DNA of 64,000 nt, from contig NC_067121.1 of assembly GCF_021347895.1 (NCBI RefSeq), forward strand, positions 13,279,962 through 13,343,961, read 5' to 3'. The notes under the pieces were generated by a model. That model saw nothing but the letters and a program-made list of their open reading frames with translations, was not told the DNA's origin and made no database searches. This DNA comes from Acanthochromis polyacanthus. Its lineage: Eukaryota > Chordata > Actinopteri > Pomacentridae. The stretch's first letter is position 1. Each line of letters begins with the position of its first letter. Positions 47,101-56,486 of the stretch are shown one piece after another. Made by a program: the position numbers and the translations under genes.

Positions 47101-48555
47101 CATGGGCTTATAAGACACCAAAATAAACACTAAGCCAGTTGCCAAACAGTAGGCACAATAAACACATTTTAGAATTTCATTATTTAAATAAAAAAGTCTG
47201 CCGCCTCTTCCAGGCTTTACAAAAAATGCAGCCAGGTTATAAACATTATCTGTCCACAAATATTTCATCTTGTCATCGTCACTAAACCAGAACAAATCAG
47301 GCTTTTTAACAAATACTTCACTGAACAACACATTTCTGAGGTCCTCATTACAAGAACAATACAACAAAAATTAGATTCACTCTCAACTTCTCCCAATTTA
47401 CATAGTCCACAGAGTCTCTCATCCTCAGGCATTTGCGAGAACCTTCCGGTCTCTAAAGCCGGAGGTAGAATTCCAGTTCGTAACTGAGCAATCAGGGATC
47501 TCTGGCTCCTTGTCAGATTAGATTTAACGTAAAATTCTGCCTCAAAATCATCCTTTATCTGAACATAAGTCAGTGTCAGTGTAAGTGTTTTAAACTTATT
47601 GTGCAATTCCAGAAATCATTTATTACCTTATTTAGCTCGTTAAATTATAACCCATGAAATTATGTATTACATGAACTTAGACCTTAAATAACATTTACAG
47701 GTGTGCTCTGCATTTCATTAAAAGACCACATTTTTAAGTGTAGATACTGCAGTACACTGAAGTTCTAAAATAACTACTCTCCGCCACTGTGGTTACCACG
47801 GTTGCTGCCTACGGGTACAGCAACACTAATGCAGCTTAATGATCATCTTGAACTCGCCTCAATACGACCACTTGAAATTTTAACTAATACACTCTCCAAA
47901 AAAAGGTCACACATGCGACCATTTTGGTGAAACTACTCTACAGAACTGTATGCTTCTCTCTGTATTTTCAATTACAAAAAATATTACTGCCTTAACAAAT
48001 ACAGATACAAATGTTATTCAAGGGTGGTCTGCACATCTCTAATAGCCAATACAGTCTCTCCATTAATAATTAATGCTTTCCCTAAAACAAATGTGCATGT
48101 GTAACAATCTGAGCTTCAATATTTTTGCTATACATTCTCATTACATTTGATGTAGTTTTCTAAAGTTTCGCTCCAGTAAGATTGAGTGATTACACATCAT
48201 CTTAACTGGATTGCATGAAAATCTTTGACCTTTTCAATTTTTTCATGTGTTTTAGAAAACAGCAGAGAATAAAGTGCTTGAGGACCTTCAAACAGAGAGT
48301 ATGAGGATCTACATCTGTCACCAGCCACATGCAGTCGGCATCATCATTGATGGAATTCCAGTGCTGATGGGTCTGGATAACATGCCTGAAGCCTGCTGCC
48401 TGCTCCTTGGCCTGACCTACGCCCTGAATCTGGATTATCCGCCCAAGCTTGCTAAAACCTTTGAGGTTTTTCAAAGATTACTTGTAGGACTTGATACCCT
48501 GCAGCCAAAACCAACTTCAAAGTATATCAACCTGAAAAACAGACTCCTCACCTAA
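31982..48555 (+). CDS. SAMD3-like family gene, five coding exons
   Basis: Exons 31982-32150, 34213-35213, 37087-37242, 38744-38842 and 48256-48555 join in phase into about 574 codons with no internal stop. The protein has a short coiled-coil N-terminus, a PB1/ubiquitin-like segment ([20 protein letters not shown]), a long middle ([31 protein letters not shown]) and a conserved C-terminus ([40 protein letters not shown]). This matches the abundant fish family annotated 'sterile alpha motif domain-containing protein 3-like'; biochemical role unknown. A SAM domain itself is not evident. Introns are packed with transposons. It is a genuine intact coding unit by frame preservation. Confidence 0.85.
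32151..34212. other. Intron 1 of the SAMD3-like gene, no recognised element
   Basis: AT-rich, with no domain-bearing frames and no inverted ends noticed. Confidence 0.5.
34213..35213 (+). CDS. SAMD3-like exon 2
   Basis: Acceptor 'ttttatgtgcag' and donor CAG|GTAAAT bound 1,001 nt. It holds the ubiquitin-like segment, a Ser/Asp-rich linker, and the family core with [36 protein letters not shown] and [12 protein letters not shown]. Open throughout. Confidence 0.88.
35697..35732. repeat. Perfect 36-bp palindrome without loop
   Basis: ggattatatgggatattg followed directly by its reverse complement. It lies at the inner edge of the left foldback arm. Similar words recur at 36085-36112 and 36227-36254. 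Confidence 0.95.
35939..36085 (-). rRNA. 18S rRNA 5' end with adjoining 5' external spacer, fragment
   Basis: On the minus strand from 36036 the sequence reads TACCTGGCTGATCCTGCCAG, then TAGCATATGCTTG and ...CGGCCGGTACAGTGAAACTG, ending CGAATGGCTC at 35939. These are about the first 98 nt of eukaryotic 18S rRNA with a handful of substitutions. The adjacent GC-rich 36037-36085 is probably the end of the 5' external transcribed spacer, because rDNA continuity would place it there. It is a non-functional genomic fragment. Confidence 0.88.
36120..36225 (+). repeat. LINE-like 3' tail
   Basis: 'aatttccctgttgagggatc' followed by 'agtaaagtttatcttatc' resembles the 3' end seen, inverted, at 50456-50500 (GATA/TATC tail). 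Confidence 0.5.
37087..37242 (+). CDS. SAMD3-like exon 3
   Basis: 156 nt between 'ctttcag' and CAG|GTGAGG. It encodes [49 protein letters not shown]. The pattern 'EF.R...IPL...F..QLD....K...LF..KGG..G.R' is characteristic of this family. Phase 0 at both ends. Confidence 0.85.
37770..38687 (+). mobile_element. Kolobok-like element, TTAA duplication, with a possible exon
   Basis: The element is 37774-38683, flanked by TTAA on both sides. Inverted ends are AG(A/C)T(C/T)GTGTCC(G/A)GAGTTT. TTAA duplication with an AG start suggests Kolobok; piggyBac usually starts CCC. Inside, 38153-38328 (acceptor 'agagttcag', donor TG|GTAACT) reads [18 protein letters not shown] then [10 protein letters not shown], an acidic-to-basic segment like N-terminal regions of transposases. 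No catalytic domain remains. Confidence 0.65.
38744..38842 (+). CDS. SAMD3-like exon 4
   Basis: 99 nt between 'tatag' and TAT|GTAAGT encode [20 protein letters not shown] and [13 protein letters not shown]. In phase with its neighbours. The family usually has 'L..YL.E....L...Y' here. Confidence 0.82.
39063..40675 (-). mobile_element. Tc1-like transposon (second), IR/DR type
   Basis: The element is 39065-40673 (1,609 bp), flanked by TA. Inverted repeats of about 210 bp begin CAGTGCCTATCATAAGTATT and contain outer and inner copies of 'tattcaccccctt'. It lies in intron 4 of the SAMD3-like gene, on the opposite strand to the gene. Confidence 0.95.
39281..40356 (-). pseudogene. Tc1-like transposase split by a frameshift
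   Basis: The N-terminal frame (40356-39529) has the helix-turn-helix region ([20 protein letters not shown]) and [11 protein letters not shown] with the first catalytic Asp. A small deletion near 39590-39605 shifts frame. From there to 39281 the second frame carries [12 protein letters not shown] and [11 protein letters not shown] with the other Asp and Glu, ending ASTKY. All three catalytic residues exist but not in one frame. Confidence 0.9.
41343..44402 (+). mobile_element. hAT transposon with N-terminal transposase exons, L1 nested inside
   Basis: The element is 41351-44394. Ends are CAGGCCCGGAGTGG and its inverse CCACTCCGGCCCTG. Flanks catacaat and cgtacaat match 7 of 8. Three exons read in phase: 41608-41760 ([31 protein letters not shown]), 42160-42225 ([13 protein letters not shown]) and 42480-42541 ([14 protein letters not shown]), then a stop. 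A short Lys-rich start with 'KC..I.DFF' is typical of the N-terminus of ZMYM/TTF-type hAT transposases. The catalytic RNase H-like domain is absent. Confidence 0.8.
42843..44100 (-). mobile_element. L1-type LINE with large internal deletion and perfect 17-bp duplication
   Basis: The insert 42860-44083 is bounded by identical 17-bp copies of ctgtgaacacttatttg (42843-42859 and 44084-44100). On the minus strand it begins with an ORF1-like start ([20 protein letters not shown], then [12 protein letters not shown]) and jumps within about 30 residues to the end of ORF2 (CRMCHHL-type Cys/His words, [23 protein letters not shown]). It ends in an A-rich tail (T-rich on plus). Most of ORF1 and ORF2, including endonuclease and reverse transcriptase, is missing. 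Confidence 0.85.
45085..45133. repeat. Perfect hairpin, 22-bp arms and 5-base loop
   Basis: Arms 45085-45106 and 45112-45133 are exact complements around 'tctgt'. A second inverted copy of 'gcctcaccaac' follows at 45140-45151. It lies at the 5' edge of a LINE fragment. Confidence 0.92.
45140..46060 (+). mobile_element. CR1/Rex-like LINE, reverse-transcriptase fragment
   Basis: Broken frames read [20 protein letters not shown] (the PQG motif), [14 protein letters not shown], [29 protein letters not shown] and KKAEQRKY. These are palm-to-thumb motifs of a non-LTR reverse transcriptase. Several stops and frameshifts. Exact clade not resolved. Confidence 0.7.
46066..46671 (+). mobile_element. 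DNA transposon/MITE carrying a Cys-rich exon
   Basis: Sequence 46074-46663 has inverted ends sharing TGGAAAATCCA(G/A)ACTGA and flanking copies of aaaacagc (46066-46073, 46664-46671). Inside, the plus frame from 46299 reads [20 protein letters not shown] then [20 protein letters not shown]. The C-x2-C...LR..G pattern resembles a small N-terminal zinc-binding exon found in several fish genes. Its parent gene is not identified. The superfamily is uncertain. Confidence 0.5.
47041..47610 (-). mobile_element. LINE 3' fragment, clade unresolved
   Basis: The minus strand encodes [55 protein letters not shown] and DDKMKYLW. 'RS...Q.R.GILPL..ETGR......ER.C..C..G..E...H' is the Cys-rich C-terminal region of a fish non-LTR retrotransposon. 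The 3' end is an ATTC/AATG simple tail at 47035-47056. Confidence 0.65.
48256..48555 (+). CDS. SAMD3-like exon 5, C-terminal
   Basis: After acceptor 'tgtgttttag' 99 codons run to TAA at 48553-48555: [68 protein letters not shown]. This is the family's conserved C-terminus. The intron before it is 9.4 kb of inserted elements, yet the frame is intact, which argues for selection. Confidence 0.88.
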   Translation, partial: KTAENKVLEDLQTESMRIYICHQPHAVGIIIDGIPVLMGLDNMPEACCLLLGLTYALNLDYPPKLAKTFEVFQRLLVGLDTLQPKPTSKYINLKNRLLT

Positions 48556-50406
48556 ACAATCACTTTGAGCTGCTGGTGCAGTTATATGTACCCACGGGTC
48601 TATTTGGTTCATGTTATATTTAGAAAATGTAGCACTGTATCAACATGCAACGCCTAGTGTGAGTAGCACATAAGAGCAGCAGCAACAGTTCCAGTGGCAT
48701 TCAGGCATACCTGAATTTTAGCCACGTTGACAGCCTAATACACTGTCGCAGTAATTACATGCATAAAAAGCCAGAAGAGAAACTTAAAGCAAAAAATAGG
48801 ACTCCGGTTCAAGTTACTGGATATGTAACAAGTAAAACGCAAGCTATCCTGCCTAAGGTGTAGACAGCTGCATTCGTTATATTGGTAGTAATTTGCTTCC
48901 ATCATACATGATTGTACTGAATGTTTTTAGTTTGTGTTCATAGATGAGAGTTTGAACATGGTTAAAACATGGTGGTGTATTTCCTTCCTTTTGTTGAAAT
49001 TCTATCTCAGTACTAAGGAAGTGAGTAAAGTAAATACCTGTAATTTTCCACTCACCTCCATGTCACATTATGTGAGATGGTCCTAGTAAAGTCTCGGTGA
49101 GACTGTGCAGTATCAGCTTTAAGACTTGCCAGTTGTGCTGAGTGGATGGTAAATCCTAAAACTAAAATGGGATAGAAAAGCTTTTGTCTGCCCAGTTTTG
49201 GATGCTTCAAAAAAGTACTAAACAAGCTTATTTTACCGGGATTCTCTCAGGTCTGTAAAGCTTAGTGTGATGTATAGTTTCTAAGTAAGATGTGTTTTCT
49301 TTCCAAATGAAACAAGTTCACATGAAAGTTTAGATTTACATGTAGCTAAAATAATGTATGATTATCTTCTGAGTGCAAAAAAAAAAAACTAAAAGAAATG
49401 TTCATGTTTTAAAGAGACTGCTTTTTTACATTTTGTAAATTGACATTTTAGTTTAGGTGTTACTAGACACAAAGTTCATTACTGTCAGAATGGATTAAAA
49501 ACAGTTTTGAAGAAGTTTATTATTTTCACTGTTCAATAATTACTGTCTGATTTTCTGTTGTATGAACCCTAATTACTTTGTAGGAGATCATGGTACATCA
49601 CTGAACTCAGAACAATCCAAACAAAAAAATATTGACTGCAAGTTGTGTACTTGCTGCAGGCTTTTAAGGTTGCTATAATCAAACCACTATTCAAAAGCCC
49701 ACTCTGGATTCGGGTGTTTTAACCAATTTTTGCCCCCCTGTAGATAGCTTAAATTTTTGCACATTTGTCACACTTCACAGTTTCTGATCATAAGATGATG
49801 ATCAGACAAATATACCCCCCCCCCCCCCTTTTTTTAAACAAGGAAAAGAGAGTTCCATTTATTGAATTAAAAGTGCCGTTCACCCCCACCTTGGCTAGAC
49901 AATTATGATGTGAAAGAGTAATTGCCCCCCTTAGCTACCAATCTACTAAATCACCAAATTCATTTGCCCATTTGATTCAGTTTTCTCACCAGCCACACTT
50001 GCATGTGATTACTGCCAGGCTTGTTTAATCTAAACATTAATAAAATAGAACCTGTCTCGCATTATGAAGTAGCTAAAGCAGAGGTTGGCCAACATGGTGC
50101 CCATGCCTGCAGGAACCATGTGAGTTGTCTGCGACACATGTTCTAAAAATAGCACTAGTCACCATGGAATTCCTTCTAAAAAATATGTAGTTGCTGTTCT
50201 TTTTGAATCAAAAATCCTTACATTAATGCAGATTTTAAATGACAATATTCAATACAAATAAAAAAAAATTGTCTTCTGTGCAGTGAACTTTGACCTTGTC
50301 TGAAGTCAAAGTACACTGTGCATGTCAAACCACCAGTTCACTCTTTGTTGAAGCGGGCACAGACACATTGGGAAGCTATATGTGTTTTTTACCCCCAAAA
50401 CATGAC
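48556..50406. other. Downstream of the SAMD3-like gene; 3' UTR and dispersed repeats
   Basis: No further coding seen. An ATTAAA lies at 49494-49499, a possible polyadenylation signal. A C13-T7 homopolymer pair is at 49816-49838. 49860-50070 ('agtaattgccccccttagct') looks like a dispersed fish repeat I cannot name. Confidence 0.4.
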
Positions 50407-50409
50407 AGA

Positions 50410-50460
<51 letters not shown>

Positions 50461-53070
50461 CTTTATTAATCTTGAGGGAAATTTAAGTGTTCAGCAGCCT
50501 TACATACAACTACATAAAATAACAAAAAGCAGGTTAGTAACATTGACAGTCGAGGTTAGTATATAAAACTGAAATTAAAATTCAATATACAGCACTTACA
50601 CATTCCAAGGCACAGAAGTATAAAATTAAAGTGAATGTACTGATTAAAAGTGGCTTGACATAAAAGTTATACCGAACCACCTAAGGTGCATGAACATTCT
50701 ACAATAATATTCACATAGGTCCTAATGTGGCTATGACTGTGACTGTAGCCCCCCTGGCCACTCAGTGATGAGTTGTACAGTTTGCTGGCCCAGGGGACAA
50801 AAGAGTTTCTGAGTCTGTTGGTGGAGCAGGTTGGAGAAAGCAGCCTGGAGCTGATCACACTCCTCTGCCTGATCACAGTCCTGTGAAGAGGATGCTGTGT
50901 GTTGTCCAGGATGGAGAGAATCTTCTCCGGGGTCCTTCTCTCTACTACTGAGACCAGAGAGTCCAGCTGTGTGCCACCACAGAGCCAGTTTTCCTCACCA
51001 GTCTGTACAGTCGTGCAGCATCCTTCTTTTTAATGCTCCCTCCCCAACAAACTACAGCATAAAAGAGAACACTGGACACGACAGACTGGTAGAACATTGA
51101 CAGCAGTTTCTTGCAAATGTTAAAGAACCCCAGTCTCCTCAGAAAGTACAGACGACTGTACTTTCCTGTAGATGCTGTCTGTGTTGACTGACCAGTCCAG
51201 TTTATTGTCCAGCTGCAGTCCCAGGTACTTATAGGTGCTGACCACCTCCACATCCTTGCCCCCGATGGAAATAGGCTGGGGATGGGGTCTATTGCTCCTG
51301 AAATCCACCACCATCGCCTTGGTTTTGGAGGTGTTCAGTTGCAGGTGGTTTGAGCTGCACCATCCCACAAAGTCCTCCACCAGGCTCCTGTATTTCCCCT
51401 CCTGTCCACCCTCCACACATCCAACAATCACCGTATCGTGTGAGTACTTCTGTATGTGGCAGAGCTCAGACTCATACTGGAAGTCACATGTGTACAGTGT
51501 GAACAGAACAGGGGAGAGAACAGTGCCCTGTGGTGCCCCCTTGCTGCTGACCAGAGTGTCTGATGTGCAGCTACCCAGTCTGACGAACTGCAGTCTGCCA
51601 GTGAGGTAGTCCTCAATTCAGGAAACCAGGTGTGTGTCCACTCCCATGCTGCACAGCTTCTTTCTCAGAAGGATGGGCTGGATAGTGTTGAAGGCGCTGC
51701 TGAAGTCGAAAAACGTCATCCTCACAGCGCCACTCCCCCTCTCCAGGTGGGAGTGAGCCTTGTGCAGCAGGTACAAGATGGCGTCCTCCACCCCCACCTT
51801 TTCCTGGTAGGCAAACTGGAGTGGGTCCTGGGCGTGTTTGACCTGGGGCCTGAGGTGGTGAAGCAGGAGCCACTCCAGGGTCTTCATGACATGTGACGTC
51901 AGGGCCACCGATCTGAAGTCCTCTGGTTGGCTCGTGTCTGGTTTCTTGGGAACTGGAACTAGACACCTTCCCCTGATGCAGGCTCATGTTGTAGAGGTGC
52001 TGCAGAGGCTCCCCCAGCTCAGCAGCACAGGCCTTTAACATTCTGGGACACACACTGTCCGGTCCGACTGCTTTGCTGGGTCTGAGCTGCCTCAGCTCCC
52101 TGCTGACGTCCTGTCTGGTGATGGTAGGGGTGACGGGGTCTGTGGCATTGTCCATGACCCCCCACTGACTGCTGGGGATGGGTGTTGAGGGGGTTGAGAG
52201 GGGAGCAGGGCATTTAGGAGACACATTAGCATCACAGTCAAACCTGTTAAAGAACTGGTTAAATTAGTTTGCTCTGTCTGTGTCCCCCTCTGCTGTGCTG
52301 CAGGTCTTTTTGCAGCCTGTAACGGTCTTCATCCCCTCCCAGACCTCTCTTGTGCTGTTCTGTTGGAGTTTCTGCTCCACCTTTCTACTGTAGGATGCCT
52401 TTGTCTCTCGCAGACGAGAGGCAAAGTTCCCTCTGTGCCTGCTTCATCTCCTCCCTGTCTCCATCTCTGAACGCCCTCTTCTTCCTGTTGAGGACGTCCT
52501 TGATGTCGCTTGTAATCCAAGGTTTATTATTGGGGCAACAGCACACAGGAGTGGGAGGACAGTGTCAATACAGAAGTTCAGGTAGTCCGTGATACAGTCT
52601 GTGACCCCCTCAATGTCCTCACTGTGTGGCTCCTGCAATACACTCCAGTCAGTGGACTCAAAACACTCTCTCAGAGCCTCCTCTGCCTCAGGAGACCATT
52701 TCCTGAAGGAGTGGGTGGTGGTGGGTTGGCTCCGGATCCTGAGAGTGTACTGGGGCTGGAGAAAGATCAGATTGTGGTCTGACTTCCCCAGTGGGGGGAG
52801 GGGGGTGGCTGAGTATGCTTCCTCACAGTTAGCATAGAGGAGATCTATTGTCCTGTTCAGCCTGGTGGGGCAGTCCACAAACTGATAAAAGTCCTTCAGT
52901 GTATTGTCCAGTGAAACATGATTGATGATATGAAGATGAAGGCCTCAGGGTGCTCTGTTTGTAGTCTGGACACTACAGAGTGAATGATGTCACACGCAGT
53001 GTCCGCATGCACTTGCGGAGGAACGTAAACAGTGATAGCAATGGCGTGAGAAAATTTGCTCGGTATGTGT
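50407..53070 (-). mobile_element. CR1/Rex-like LINE, 5' truncated, with (GATA)n tail
   Basis: Minus strand, 5' to 3': end of the AP endonuclease (AIAITVYVPPQVHADTACD near 53050, FVDCPTRLNRTIDLLYANCE, LPPLGKSDHNLIFLQ at 52770), linker with PSKAVGPDSVCPRMLK (52060), reverse transcriptase pieces (MALTSHVMKTLEWLLLHHL, DPLQFAYQEKVGVEDAIL, FFDFSSAFNTIQP, HLQLNTSKTKAMVVDFRS, YKYLGLQLDNKLDWSVN, KYSRLYFLRRLGFFN) and a 3' UTR ending in (TATC)n on this strand. Stops and frameshifts scatter the frames. Order is collinear, so it is one 5'-truncated copy. Confidence 0.88.
50413..50460. repeat. (GATA)n microsatellite, tail of the LINE
   Basis: Twelve GATA units at the 3' end of the minus-strand LINE. Confidence 0.95.
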
Positions 53071-53522
53071 AGTGGCTAAATGTCTACCAACAACAATAAA
53101 ATCAAAAAGCCACTGAGGGCACTGGGCAGCGAATCTTACTCAGAAAGTTAAAGTGCGTGCAGGTACTGAGTCCATTGTCCAGCCAGAAAAAGTGCATTTT
53201 CAGGCAGGTTTTATTTTCAGCGCTAAAACGATGGTACAAAAGATGTTAAAACTTGGCCTGCTGCTGCCTAACTTCCAGGTAAAAAACCGTGTGTCCTCCC
53301 GGTGCGTTCTGTCTCACTGAGTGAGTGCCTATTCATTAAATAGCTTCACCTGTGTGCCCAAATCACCAATGACCTTCAAAATAAGAGTATATAACTATAA
53401 CTCAATATAACAAATATAACTCATACTAAATAAAGTATTCTAAACAAATTAACATAAAAAATAAACGTTATATACAAAATAACAAATTACTGAATAGCTT
53501 CCACAGTATGTAAAACAGAAAG

Positions 53523-53735
53523 CCAATGAGAAAACATTATGTTCAGGATAATTGGAAGGAAGAGTTCTTTTTTACAACAGTGAAAGTACAATGTGTGTGT
53601 CTCATTTGTGGGGTCACTATTGCAAGGGCAAAGCAGCACAATGTGGAGAGACATTACTTGACCCATGAGAAAAGCTTTCATGCTAACTACTCACCTGACA
53701 GCTTTGCATCTGTAGCATTGTTATACACATATTTT
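53523..53735 (+). pseudogene. hAT transposase zinc-finger fragment
   Basis: The frame reads NWKEEFFFTTVKVQCVCLIC then GVTIARAKQHNVERHYLTHE. 'W...FFF......CLIC......K..N..RH..T.H' is the N-terminal zinc finger of ZBED/GTF2IRD2-like hAT transposases. It ends soon after, without a catalytic domain. Confidence 0.65.
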
Positions 53736-53831
53736 TGACCCAGCACATGTCATATTTTCAGAAGATATCTGTTAAATATATGAAATAACCAATTTGCATG
53801 ATTACCTTTTGTGACCGAAACATGTTTCAAT

Positions 53832-54178
53832 GGGCTGTACAGTGGAGTAGTGATTAGCACTTTGACCTTGCAGTGAGAAGATCCCCAGTTCGTGTCCTGG
53901 CTTTCCCAGGATCTTTCTGCATGGAGTGTGCATGTTCTCCCTGTGCATACATGGGTTTTCTCCGGGTACTCCGGCTTCCTTCCACAGCCAAACAATGTGC
54001 TGAGGTTAATTGATTATTCTGAATTGCCCGTAGGTGTGAATGCGAGTGGGATTGTTTGTCTGTCTATGCAGCCCTGCGACAGACTGGCGACCTGTCCAGG
54101 GTGTTCACTGCCTTCGCCTGAGTCAGCTGGGATAGGCTCCAGCCCCCTGCGACCCTAATGAGGATTAAGCGGTGTATA
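53832..54178 (+). mobile_element. tRNA-derived SINE (copy 3), cut by a Tc1-like element
   Basis: Head 'gggctgtacagtggagtagt', A-box-like 'gattagcactttg', B-box-like 'agttcgtgtcc', and the standard body. It ends 'gaggattaagcggtgta' at a TA where a Tc1-like element begins. Confidence 0.88.
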
Positions 54179-55404
54179 CACTATATTGCCAAAAGTATTC
54201 ACTCACCTGCCTTGACACTCATATGAACGGAAGTGACATCCCATTCCTAATCCATAGGGTTCAGTATGACGTCGGTCCATCCTTTGCAGCTATAACAGCT
54301 TCAACTCTTCTGGGAAAGCTGTCCACAAGGTTTAGGAGTGTGTTTATGGGAGTTTTTGACCATTCTTCCAGAAGCGCATTTGTGAGGTCCAACTGATGTT
54401 GGACAAGAAGGCCTGGCTCTCAGTCTCCACTCTAATGCATCCCAAAGGTGTTCTATGGGGTTGAGGTCAGGACGCTGTGCAGGCCAGTCAAGTTCATCCA
54501 CACCAGACTCTGTCATCCATGTCTTTATGGACCTTGGTTTGTGCACTGGTGCACAGTCAAGTTGGAAGAGGAAGGGGCCAGCTCCAAACTGTTCCCACAA
54601 AGTTGGGAGCATGGAATTGTCCAAAATTGTCCAAAAATTCCTTTCACTGGAACTAAGGGGCCAAGCCCAGCTCCTGAAAAACAACCCCACACCATAATCC
54701 CCCCTCCACCAAACTCTACACTTGGCACAATGCAGTATCGTTCTCCTGGCAACTGCCAACCCCAGACTCGTCCATCAGATTGCCAGGAGGAGAAGCGCGA
54801 TTCGTCACTCCAGAGAATACGTCTCCACTGCTCTAGAGTCCAGTGGCGGTGTGCTTTACACCACTGCATCCAACGCTTTGCATTGCACTTGGTGATGTAT
54901 GTCTTGGATGCAGCTGCTCGACCATGGAAACACATTCCATGAAGCTCTCTGCGCACTGTTCTTGAACTAATCTGAAGGCCACATGAAGTTTGAAGATCTG
55001 TAGCGATTGACTTTGCAGAAAGTTGGCGACCTCTTCGCACTATGCCCCTCAGCATCCGCTGACCCCGCTCCATCAGTTTACGTGGCCTGCCACTTTTTGC
55101 TGTCGTTCCCGCACACTTCCACTTTCTTATAATACAGCTCAACAGCTGTATTATGGAATATTGTGGAATATTTAGGAGCGAGGAAATGTCACAACTGGAT
55201 TTGTTGCACAGGTGACATCCTATCACAGTTCCACGCTGGAATTCACTGAGCTCCTGAGAGCAACCCATTCTTTCACAAATGTTTGTGAAAGCAGTCTGCA
55301 TGCCAAGGTGCTTGATTTTGTACACCTTTGGCCATGGAATTGATTGGAACACCGGATTCTGATTATTTGGATGGGTGAACGAATACTTTTGGCAATATAG
55401 TGTA
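54177..55404 (-). mobile_element. Tc1-like transposon (third), short inverted repeats
   Basis: The element is 54179-55402 (1,224 bp), flanked by TA. Ends share CACTATATTGCCAAAAGTAT in inverted orientation, much shorter than in the other two Tc1-like copies here. It lies in the tail of SINE copy 3. Confidence 0.93.
54200..55301 (-). pseudogene. Tc1-like transposase with several frameshifts
   Basis: Frame one (to about 54650) has [39 protein letters not shown] (first Asp) and [13 protein letters not shown]. Frame two (54301-54680) has [20 protein letters not shown] then [10 protein letters not shown] (second Asp) and [20 protein letters not shown] (Glu). A further shift near 54375 loses the C-terminus. 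Inactive. Confidence 0.88.
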
Positions 55405-55699
55405 TGTTCACAACTGCATGTTTGGAGAAACAAGGAAGAGCATTTGGTGAAAAGACCACCTTTGTATTTTTGGTGTACAGCAAACAATAGATACACTTTG
55501 TGATACACTGCTCAATGAGAGAGGTTGCCTAAAAGACCTCCTCCTCTTTTTCTGACTTTGATACTGTGAACAGCATACAAGTCAGACGACGTAGGGAATC
55601 TGTCAGCTGAAAACGTTTGTTAATATAGTGTAGAGTTGTTGACAGCAGCTCCTGGTTAGTCGGTTGTGGAAAAAAAGTTATGTTGCTTCATGCCTAGGC

Positions 55700-56062
55700 T
55701 GCTGGGGGACCTGTCCTGATGCACTGGGCCTTTCTCTGATTATGTATGTATTTACTATATTGCATTGCATTCACTCTGTTTCCCCCTGTGTCTCTGGTCC
55801 CAGAGCTGGATGTTTCTGATGTGTGGGTGCTGTCCCACCAACTGGTTCAATCTCCATCATGTCCACTGTGGGATGCTGCTGCTGCTGACTTTCCTCCAGC
55901 CCACTGCTTCCAGCTGCCCATTTCCACCAATCTACTCTGCATCACCCTTACTAGACTTGATATGCTCATCTGTGCACTGTTTGGGAATTTTTCTACCAGC
56001 TATATATGTAGTCTATTTAATGCCAGAGCTTTACACCATAACAGTATGAATCAGTTTCAGTG
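55700..56062 (+). repeat. L2-like LINE 3' UTR fragment (tentative)
   Basis: 'catgtccactgtgggatgct' and 'gctttacaccataacagtat' match dispersed fish repeat sequence that I associate with L2-like 3' regions. No frames with domains. Confidence 0.35.
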
Positions 56063-56103
56063 TTAGCTTGGACTTTGCATGTTCCTTGCCCCCCCCCCCA
56101 AAA

Positions 56104-56486
56104 CTGTTGGAGAGATCCATCCATCCATTCTCTATACACTGCTTTATCCTCACTAGAGTCGCGGTGAGGCTGGAGCCTATCCCAGCTGACTCGGGTGAAG
56201 GCAGGGGACACCCTGGACATGTCTCCAGCCTGTCGCAGGGCTACGCATACAACAGTCACTCTCACATTCACACCTACAGGCAATCTAGAATAATCAATTA
56301 ACCTCAGCATATTTTTGGACTGTGGGAGGAAGCCGGAGTACCCGGAGAAAACCCATGCATGCACAGGGAGAACATGCAAACTCCATGCAGACAGATCCCA
56401 GGCCCAGGGATTTGAACCAGGGATCTTCTTGCTGCAAGGCGAAAGTGCTAACCACTATGACACTGTGCAGCCCCTGTTGGAAAGAT
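56104..56486 (-). mobile_element. tRNA-derived SINE (copy 4), full length with target duplication
   Basis: The insert 56117-56473 is inverted. It runs from the 'ccatccatccatt' tail to the head 'ggggctgcacagtgtcatag' read on the minus strand. Flanks ctgttggagagat and ctgttggaaagat match 12 of 13, a target-site duplication from L1/RTE-type priming. Confidence 0.9.

Noticed and set aside
50078..50190. Possible hAT left end 'cagaggttggccaacatggt'
   Set aside because: No matching inverted end or 8-bp duplication was found nearby.
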